Positions 58,739 through 64,000 of a stretch of 64,000 nt of DNA are shown here, piece after piece. The stretch's first letter is position 1. Each line of letters opens with the position of its first letter. The notes beneath the pieces were generated by a model. It did not search any database and was not told the DNA's origin. It worked only from the letters and a program-made list of their open reading frames with translations. Position numbers and translations under genes: made by a program. The DNA is taken from positions 1 to 64,000 of the forward strand of contig CAWGXZ010000005.1 of assembly GCA_963826695.1 (NCBI GenBank). The letters run 5' to 3'. Origin of the DNA: CAWGXZ01 sp963826695 (GTDB taxonomy: Bacteria > Pseudomonadota > Gammaproteobacteria > Burkholderiales > Burkholderiaceae_C).

Positions 58739-59419
58739 ATGTCGATGCTCAAGGCCAATCTCGAACACGTCCGGCAGCGTATCGCGGGGGCCTGCGCCGC
58801 TGCCGGCCGCCGCACCGACGAGGTGACGCTGCTGGCGGTGAGCAAGACCTTCGGCGTCGATGCGGTGCGCGAGGCGGTCGCCGCCGGGCAGCGCCGCTTC
58901 GGCGAGAACCAGGTGCAGGAGGGTGTCGAGAAGATCGTCGCGCTGGCCGGCGGCGGGCTCGAGTGGCACCTCATCGGGCCGCTGCAGAGCAACAAGACGC
59001 GGCTCGCTGCCGAAAATTTCGACTGGGTGCAGTCGGTCGACCGGCTGAAGATCGCCGAGCGGCTGGCCGAGCAGCGCCCGGCCGGGCTGGCGCCGCTGCA
59101 GGTCTGCATCCAGGTCAATATCAGCGGTGAGGCCAGCAAGCACGGCGTTGCGCCCGACGCACTGCCGGCGCTCGCGCAGGCGGTCTCGGCGCTGCCTCGG
59201 CTGCAGCTGCGCGGGCTGATGGCTATTCCCGAGCCGAGCCACGACGTGGCGGCGCAACGCGCCGCGCACCGGGCGCTGCACGCGCTGTGGTTGCAGCTGC
59301 GCGAGGCCGGGCTGCCGGTCGACACGCTGTCGATCGGCATGTCGGACGACCTGGAAGCGGCCGTCGCCGAAGGCGCGACGCTGGTGCGCGTCGGCAGCGC
59401 GATCTTCGGCCGGCGCTGA
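58739..59419 (+). CDS. yggS: YggS family pyridoxal phosphate homeostasis protein
   Basis: 226-aa PLP-binding protein (PLPBP/COG0325) with an alanine-racemase-like barrel that controls vitamin B6 pools. LLAVSKTFGVDAV contains the PLP lysine, followed by RRFGENQVQEG, EWHLIGPLQSNKTRLAAENFDWVQSVD, CIQVNISGEASKHG and the C-terminal SIGMSDDLEAAVAEGATLVRVGSAIFG. Located between pilT and proC as in many proteobacteria. Confidence 0.95.
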   Translation: MSMLKANLEHVRQRIAGACAAAGRRTDEVTLLAVSKTFGVDAVREAVAAGQRRFGENQVQEGVEKIVALAGGGLEWHLIGPLQSNKTRLAAENFDWVQSVDRLKIAERLAEQRPAGLAPLQVCIQVNISGEASKHGVAPDALPALAQAVSALPRLQLRGLMAIPEPSHDVAAQRAAHRALHALWLQLREAGLPVDTLSIGMSDDLEAAVAEGATLVRVGSAIFGRR

Positions 59420-59455
59420 GCGAGCGCGCCGGCGGCGCTTGCCTACACTGCCCGG

Positions 59456-60265
59456 ATGGACACCCTTGCATTCATCGGCGGCGGCAACATGGCCCGCGCC
59501 ATCCTCGGCGGATTGATCCGCGCCGGCCGGCCGGCGGCCAGCCTGCTGGTCGTCGAGCCCGACGCCGCCCAGCGCGAGCGGCTGGGCAGCGAATTCGGCC
59601 TGCAGCCGCTCGAAGGCGCCGATTCGCGGCTGGCTGCCGCCGGGCTGGTCGTCTGGGCGGTCAAGCCGCAGCTGTTTCGCGAGGCGGCTGCGCCGTGTGC
59701 GATGCACGTCGGCGGTGCGCTGCAGCTCAGCGTCATGGCCGGCCTGCGCAGCGATGCGGTCGCGGCCGCCAGCGGCAGCGACCGGGTGGTGCGGGCGATG
59801 CCGAACACGCCGGCACTGATCGGCCGCGGCATCGCCGGGCTCTACGCCCGGCCCGCCGTCGCGCCGGCCGAGCGGCAGCAGGTCGAGGCGCTGCTCGCGC
59901 CCACCGGCGAGTGCCTCTGGGTCGAGCGCGAGTCCGATCTGGATGCGGTCACCGCCCTGTCCGGCTCCGGCCCGGCGTATGTCTTCTATGTCATCGAGGC
60001 GATGGTCGACGCCGGTGTCGGCCTGGGCCTCGATGCGGCGCACGCCCGGCGCCTGGCACTCGCCACGCTCGCCGGCGCGACCGCGCTTGCCGAAGCCTCG
60101 ACCGAGCCGCCGCAGCGGCTGCGCGAGCAGGTCACCTCGAAAGGCGGCACCACCGATGCGGCGATCCGCACGCTCGAGGCGCGCGGCGTCAAGGCGGCGT
60201 TCGTCGCCGCCATCGGGGCCGCGCAGCAGCGCGCCGTCGAGCTCGGCGATGAATTCGGCGGCTGA
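59456..60265 (+). CDS. proC: Pyrroline-5-carboxylate reductase
   Basis: 269-aa last enzyme of proline biosynthesis. Rossmann start LAFIGGGNMARAILGGLI, VVRAMPNTPALIGRGIAGLYA, and the signature ALSGSGPAYVFYVIEAMVDAGVGLGL plus TSKGGTTDAAIRTLE at the dimer interface. It follows yggS by 36 nt and is probably co-transcribed. It converges with ubiA, whose stop is 18 nt away. Confidence 0.96.
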   Translation: MDTLAFIGGGNMARAILGGLIRAGRPAASLLVVEPDAAQRERLGSEFGLQPLEGADSRLAAAGLVVWAVKPQLFREAAAPCAMHVGGALQLSVMAGLRSDAVAAASGSDRVVRAMPNTPALIGRGIAGLYARPAVAPAERQQVEALLAPTGECLWVERESDLDAVTALSGSGPAYVFYVIEAMVDAGVGLGLDAAHARRLALATLAGATALAEASTEPPQRLREQVTSKGGTTDAAIRTLEARGVKAAFVAAIGAAQQRAVELGDEFGG

Positions 60266-60283
60266 GGCGCGGCTGAAGCCGGG

Positions 60284-61177
60284 TCAGCGCAGCGCCGACT
60301 CGGCAACCACCCCGGCGAAGACCGCGAAGCCGACCCAGTGGTTCAGCCGGAAGGCGCGAAAGCAGCCGGCACGCGAGCGGTCGCGGATCATCGGGTAATG
60401 CCAGGCGGCCTGCAATCCGGCGGCGACAAGCCCCGCGTGGTACGGCCAGCCGAGGCCGAGGTGCACGCCGACGGCGGCCCAGATCGCCAGAAAGATCGCA
60501 TAGAAGGCCATCACCGCGGCGACATCCCAGCGGCCGAGGGTGATGGCCGAGGTGCGGATGCCGATGCGCAGGTCGTCGTCGCGGTCGACCATCGCGTATT
60601 CGGTGTCGTAGGCGAGCACCCAGAAGAGGTTGCCGAGCAGCAGCCAGCCGGCCAGCGGCGGCACGGCGCCGGCAAGCGACGCCAGCTGCCACGAGTCGCC
60701 GCCGCGCACCGCTGCGAAGGCCATCGGAATGCCGAAGCTGAAGGCAACGCCGAGCACCGCCTGCGGCATCGAGACGAAACGCTTGGCGAACGGATATGCC
60801 AGGCTCAGCGCCAGCGCCGCGAAACTCCACACCACGGTCGCGAGGTTGGTCGTCAACACCAGCCCGAAGGCCGCCAGCGCCAGCGCCGCAGCCAGCATCA
60901 GCGCCTCGGCCACGCCGACGGCACCGGTGGTCACCGGTCGCCTGGCGGTGCGTTCGACATGGCGGTCGAACTCGCGGTCGGCGACATCGTTGACGGCGCA
61001 ACCGGCGCTGCGCATCAGCAGCGTGCCGACGACGAAGACGACCAGCAACTGCAGGCCGGGAAAGCCGCCGGCGGCGATCCACAGCGCCGACAGCGTCGGC
61101 CACAGGAGAAGCCAACTGCCAGCGGGTCGATCCCAGCGGATCAAATCGAGGTACAGCGCAAGACGCGAGGTGATCAC
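60284..61177 (-). CDS. ubiA: 4-hydroxybenzoate octaprenyltransferase
   Basis: 297-aa integral membrane prenyltransferase of ubiquinone biosynthesis. The two Asp-rich motifs are present: NDVADREFDRHVERTARRP and DTEYAMVDRDDDLRIGI, within about eight or nine membrane helices. N terminus LIRWDRPAGSWLLLWPTLSALW is typical. No ubiC lies next to it in the window. Confidence 0.95.
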   Translation of the reverse strand: MITSRLALYLDLIRWDRPAGSWLLLWPTLSALWIAAGGFPGLQLLVVFVVGTLLMRSAGCAVNDVADREFDRHVERTARRPVTTGAVGVAEALMLAAALALAAFGLVLTTNLATVVWSFAALALSLAYPFAKRFVSMPQAVLGVAFSFGIPMAFAAVRGGDSWQLASLAGAVPPLAGWLLLGNLFWVLAYDTEYAMVDRDDDLRIGIRTSAITLGRWDVAAVMAFYAIFLAIWAAVGVHLGLGWPYHAGLVAAGLQAAWHYPMIRDRSRAGCFRAFRLNHWVGFAVFAGVVAESALR

Positions 61178-61432
61178 AGGCGAGGTCCTGGAGGCAGCGG
61201 TTGTCGCGCGAGGGCACCGATGCTACGAGGTGAAGCGGTCTCGCCATGCGGGAATGCGCCCCAACCGCCGCACCCGCGTAGTTCCCCTGATGGTTGTAAG
61301 GGTTTGTAAATGCATCCCCCGGGACGTCAACGGCGCGCGCAAAGCCCACGTTGATCCCCTCGTGTCGACATCAAGCCGGCCGCCCAAAGAGATCGGGCCA
61401 AATGGATCTCTACTTCTACTAAAAGGCAAGTC

Positions 61433-61750
61433 ATGACCAAGTCCCTCCTCGTCGCAGCGCTGCTGTCAGTCGCCACCGCCACCTCGTTCGCTGCCGCCCA
61501 CGCTGGCGCTGCTGCCAGCGCTGGCGCGGGCATGTCGGCCACCACCGGCACCTCGGCCACATCGGGTATGTCGGGCACGACCCGCGCCATGCCGGCAGCT
61601 GCAAGCATGAAGGCAGCCGCCTCGGCTTCGTCCGACGGCGCTTCGGCCCCGACCTCGAAGAAAGAGCACCGCACCAAGAAGCATCACGACGCGAAGAAGG
61701 ACAAGGCCTCGGCCCACTCGTCTTCCAGCGCTGCTTCCGCTGCCAAGTAA
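61433..61750 (+). CDS. Small secreted Ala-rich, Lys/His-rich protein of unknown function
   Basis: 105 aa. A clear signal peptide (KSLLVAALLSVATATSFAAA) is followed by an Ala/Ser/Thr/Gly/Met-rich low-complexity stretch (about 25-70) and a basic segment KKEHRTKKHHDAKKDK, ending in a Ser/Ala tail. The composition recalls acid-shock (Asr-like) and other small periplasmic stress proteins, but there is no alignable domain. Its own ribosome site (AAGG) and a strong terminator mark it as an independent gene. Confidence 0.75.
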   Translation: MTKSLLVAALLSVATATSFAAAHAGAAASAGAGMSATTGTSATSGMSGTTRAMPAAASMKAAASASSDGASAPTSKKEHRTKKHHDAKKDKASAHSSSSAASAAK

Positions 61751-61770
61751 GCCGCCACGCTGCAATGAAG

Positions 61771-61794
61771 GCCGGGGTCTCCCCGGCTTTTTTT
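61771..61794 (+). terminator. Intrinsic terminator after the small secreted protein gene
   Basis: GCCGGGG, loop TCT, CCCCGGC and seven T residues: a perfect 7-bp stem plus T tract, 20 nt after the stop codon. It reaches the stop codon of the convergent MscS gene at 61793. Confidence 0.92.
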
Positions 61795-62887
61795 ATGCCC
61801 GGACGGGCGGCAGGCTCTCGGCTGCAGGCGACGACATCGGCAGACCCTCGACCTCGGCGCGCAACCGCGGCAGGTACGCCGGGTAGTCGCGCTGCATGAA
61901 GTCGACCAGCGCCTCGCGGACCTTGCACCGCAGGTCCCAGCTGAGGCTGGCATTGGCCGAGGTGACGAGCACGCGCAGCTGAATCCCGTGGTCGTCGGCC
62001 TCGGTCACCTGCAGCAGGCACAGGCGCCGGTCCCATTCGACGGCAGCTTCGCAGGCGCGTTGGGCCTCGTCACGCAGCGGTTGCAGCGGCATGCGGTAGT
62101 CGACCCGCAGCATCACCGTGCCGATGATCTGCGAGCTGGCACGGGTCCAGTTCTGGAACGGGTTCTCGATGAACCACTGCAGCGGAATGATCAGCCGGCG
62201 CTCGTCCCAGATCTTCAGCACCACATAGGTCATGGTGATTTCCTCGACGCGGCCCCACTCGCCTTCGACGATCAGCACGTCGTCGATGCGAAAGGGCTGC
62301 GCAAGGGCGATCTGCAGGCCCGAAATGATGTTGCTGAACACCGGACGCGCGGCAATGCCGGCGACGATGCCCGCCACGCCCGCCGACGCCAGCAGGCTCG
62401 CGCCGACCTGGCGCGCTCCGGGGAAGGTCATCAGCATCATCGCGATGCCGATCAGGACGACGACCACCATCGCACTGCGCGTCAGCAGCCGGGTCATCGT
62501 CTGCAGCCGGCGCGCCGCGAGGTTGTCGGCGACATCGGTCGGGTGGCGCAGCGCCACCCCGTCGGCAACGCCGGCGAGTGCGCGCACCGCCAGCCAGGTC
62601 AGCGCAGCGATCAGCAACAGCGCATTCAGCTGCCGCACGCTGCCGATGCGCCATACATCGTCGCCGGCCGCTTGCCAGACGGCCTGCAGGGCGATCAGCG
62701 GCAGCGCCGCATTGCCCGGCGCACTGCAACGAAGCGTCACCACGCGCAGGATCGGGAAGCGGTGGGTCAGCCGCAGCAGCAGCGCATGCACCAGCCGCTT
62801 GGCGATCAGGGCGCCGACGACAGCAACGGCGGCGATGCCCGCCAGGGCGATCCAGGGATCGGATTTCAGGAGTTGTTCGAAGTTCAT
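61793..62887 (-). CDS. MscS-family mechanosensitive ion channel
   Basis: 364-aa membrane protein with N-terminal helices (about 13-35, 85-110, 135-160) and the pore helix region QVGASLLASAGVAGIVAGIAARPVFSNIISGLQIALAQPFRIDD, the MscS signature. The beta domain VIVEGEWGRVEEITMTYVVLKIWDERRLIIPLQWF and a C-terminal alpha/beta domain follow. It would release solutes under osmotic downshock or act as a small-conductance channel. Intact. Confidence 0.9.
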   Translation of the reverse strand: MNFEQLLKSDPWIALAGIAAVAVVGALIAKRLVHALLLRLTHRFPILRVVTLRCSAPGNAALPLIALQAVWQAAGDDVWRIGSVRQLNALLLIAALTWLAVRALAGVADGVALRHPTDVADNLAARRLQTMTRLLTRSAMVVVVLIGIAMMLMTFPGARQVGASLLASAGVAGIVAGIAARPVFSNIISGLQIALAQPFRIDDVLIVEGEWGRVEEITMTYVVLKIWDERRLIIPLQWFIENPFQNWTRASSQIIGTVMLRVDYRMPLQPLRDEAQRACEAAVEWDRRLCLLQVTEADDHGIQLRVLVTSANASLSWDLRCKVREALVDFMQRDYPAYLPRLRAEVEGLPMSSPAAESLPPVRA

Positions 62888-62927
62888 GGGGATGGGGCGG
62901 GACCGGGCCGGCGGCCGGGAAAGCGGA

Positions 62928-64000
62928 TCAGCCGGGGCGGCTCGCAGGTTCCGCGCCGCACCCGCCGGCGAGCAGCGCCTCGAGCCGCTGGCTGCGGATG
63001 CCGTAGAAGGCCTTGATGGCCGCGACCTGCGCCAGCGCGGCCTCGCGCCCGGCCTCGCGCCCGGCGTTATCTGGCCGGCGCACCGCCAGGATCATCTTGT
63101 TCTTCTGCGTGTGCTCGAGCGAGACGAACTCGAACACCTGCGTTTCGTAGCCATGTGCTTCGAGCAGCAGCGCACGCAAGCTGTCGGTCACCATTTCGGC
63201 CTGCTGGCCGAGGTGGATGCCGTGCTGCAGCATCGGGCGCAGCAGCTCGGGGCAGCACATCTGCGGCCGAACTTCCTTGTGGCAGCACGGCGAGCAGAGG
63301 ATCACCGCGGCACCGCCGCGCACCCCGTGGTGGATCGCATGGTCGGTCGCGGTGTCGCAGGCGTGCAGCGCGATCATCACCTCGTGCGGCGCCGGCGCGA
63401 CGCTGCCGACATCGCCATGTGAGAAACGCAGTCCGTCGAGTCCGAGCCGCCGCGCCGCGCCTTCGCAAAGCGTCACCAGGTCGTCGCGCAGCTCGATGCC
63501 GGTGACCTCGGCATGGCGCGCCGGCGAGCGGGCGAGGAAATCGTGCACCGCGAAGGTGAGGTAGCCCTTGCCCGAGCCGAAGTCGAGCACGCGCACCTGC
63601 GGCGCGTCGGCCAGCCCGGCGGTGTCGATCGCATGGGAAAAAATCTCGACGAAGCGGTTGATCTGCTTCCACTTGCGCGCCATCGACGGCACCAGCCGCT
63701 GCCCGGCGTCGGTGACGCCGAGCGCCTGGAGGAAGGGTCGGCAGATGTCGATCGGCCGCTGCTTGATGCGGTCGTGGCCTTCGGCCGGCGCATTGCCGTC
63801 GGCTGCAGTGCGGTCGGCGGCGGTGCTGCCACCCGGCGCCATGCCGTTCGCCGCTTCGTCGGCAACGGGCAGGCGGCCGCGGCGCAGCAACGGCTTGCCC
63901 TTGCGGCTGAGCGACCACTGGATGTCCTCGCGCGTCGTCAGCAGATGCGCATGGCCGAAGCCGGCGTCGAGCAGCTCACCGGCAAACGCGAGCGCTTGCG
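62928..64000 (-). CDS. Class I SAM-dependent methyltransferase, partial (5' end outside the window)
   Basis: At least 357 codons are visible; the reading frame stays open to the window edge. An N-terminal part (LLTTREDIQWSLSRKGKPLL) and a disordered insert precede ICRPFLQALGVTDAGQ and a Rossmann methyltransferase core: VRVLDFGSGKGYLTFAVHDFL (motif I), VTGIELRDDLVTLCE, and HACDTATDHAIHHGVRGGAAVILCSPCCHKEV, whose Cys/His set recalls METTL25-like and RNA-methyltransferase relatives. The substrate is unknown. It lies 40 nt upstream of the MscS gene on the same strand. Confidence 0.82.
   Translation of the reverse strand, partial: QALAFAGELLDAGFGHAHLLTTREDIQWSLSRKGKPLLRRGRLPVADEAANGMAPGGSTAADRTAADGNAPAEGHDRIKQRPIDICRPFLQALGVTDAGQRLVPSMARKWKQINRFVEIFSHAIDTAGLADAPQVRVLDFGSGKGYLTFAVHDFLARSPARHAEVTGIELRDDLVTLCEGAARRLGLDGLRFSHGDVGSVAPAPHEVMIALHACDTATDHAIHHGVRGGAAVILCSPCCHKEVRPQMCCPELLRPMLQHGIHLGQQAEMVTDSLRALLLEAHGYETQVFEFVSLEHTQKNKMILAVRRPDNAGREAGREAALAQVAAIKAFYGIRSQRLEALLAGGCGAEPASRPG

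Overview
The window is 64 kb of very GC-rich bacterial chromosome. Gene content and order point to a betaproteobacterium, most likely order Burkholderiales: mnmG-rsmG-parA-parB, the glrK-qseG-glrR kinase cluster next to opgGH, prkA-yeaH-spoVR, pqiABC, a Bug/TctC-type solute-binding protein, rsmI/yraN, and pilT-pilU-yggS-proC-ubiA. I saw no rRNA, tRNA or CRISPR array and no intact insertion sequence. The genus is not determined.

Layout. 0-5 kb: pirin, a glutaredoxin-like protein, a secreted alpha/beta hydrolase and a NatAB-type ABC exporter, mostly overlapping by 4 nt. 5-10.5 kb: mnmG, rsmG, parA, a reversed argC, and parB, with two parS sites inside mnmG and rsmG. 10.6-18 kb: the envelope-stress two-component system GlrK-QseG-GlrR, then opgGH. 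The gap before opgG holds a sigma-54 promoter and two perfect TGTC-N10-GACA GlrR boxes. 18-23.3 kb: prkA, yeaH and spoVR behind a probable sigma-54 promoter. 23.4-27.2 kb: a cobalamin adenosyltransferase, an LDH2-family dehydrogenase with a lipoprotein solute-binding protein, and a lipoprotein hydrolase. 27.5-31.1 kb: pqiABC. 31.2-33.3 kb: a DAHP synthase behind an aromatic-rich leader peptide and terminator (attenuator), followed by an intradiol dioxygenase. 33.3-38.2 kb: a Bug-type binding protein and paoABC-type aldehyde oxidoreductase genes. 38.6-41.5 kb: tldD, rsmI, yraN. 41.6-51.4 kb: monomeric isocitrate dehydrogenase, a repeat-rich low-GC gap, and a type I restriction-modification operon (hsdR, hsdM, degraded hsdS, AlbA/Schlafen-like ATPase). 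These separate yraN from diaA and dolP, which are usually neighbours. 52.9-55.3 kb: a two-gene TIR/TPR module that looks like an NAD- or nucleotide-based conflict system. 55.4-64 kb: 3-hydroxyisobutyrate-type dehydrogenase, pilU, pilT, yggS, proC, ubiA, a small Lys/His-rich secreted protein, an MscS channel and a partial methyltransferase.

Sequence quality. At least 23 single-base frameshifts break otherwise intact, mostly essential or well-conserved genes (mnmG, argC, glrR, prkA, yeaH, the cobalamin adenosyltransferase, paoA, paoB, hsdM, hsdR, the HIBDH-like gene). Nearly all are +1 insertions, many at GCGC/CGCG or in short G/C runs, and removing them restores family-length proteins. I read them as uncorrected assembly errors, not real pseudogenes. 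hsdS differs: its first target-recognition half is damaged in many places. Coordinates of such genes span the whole corrected gene.
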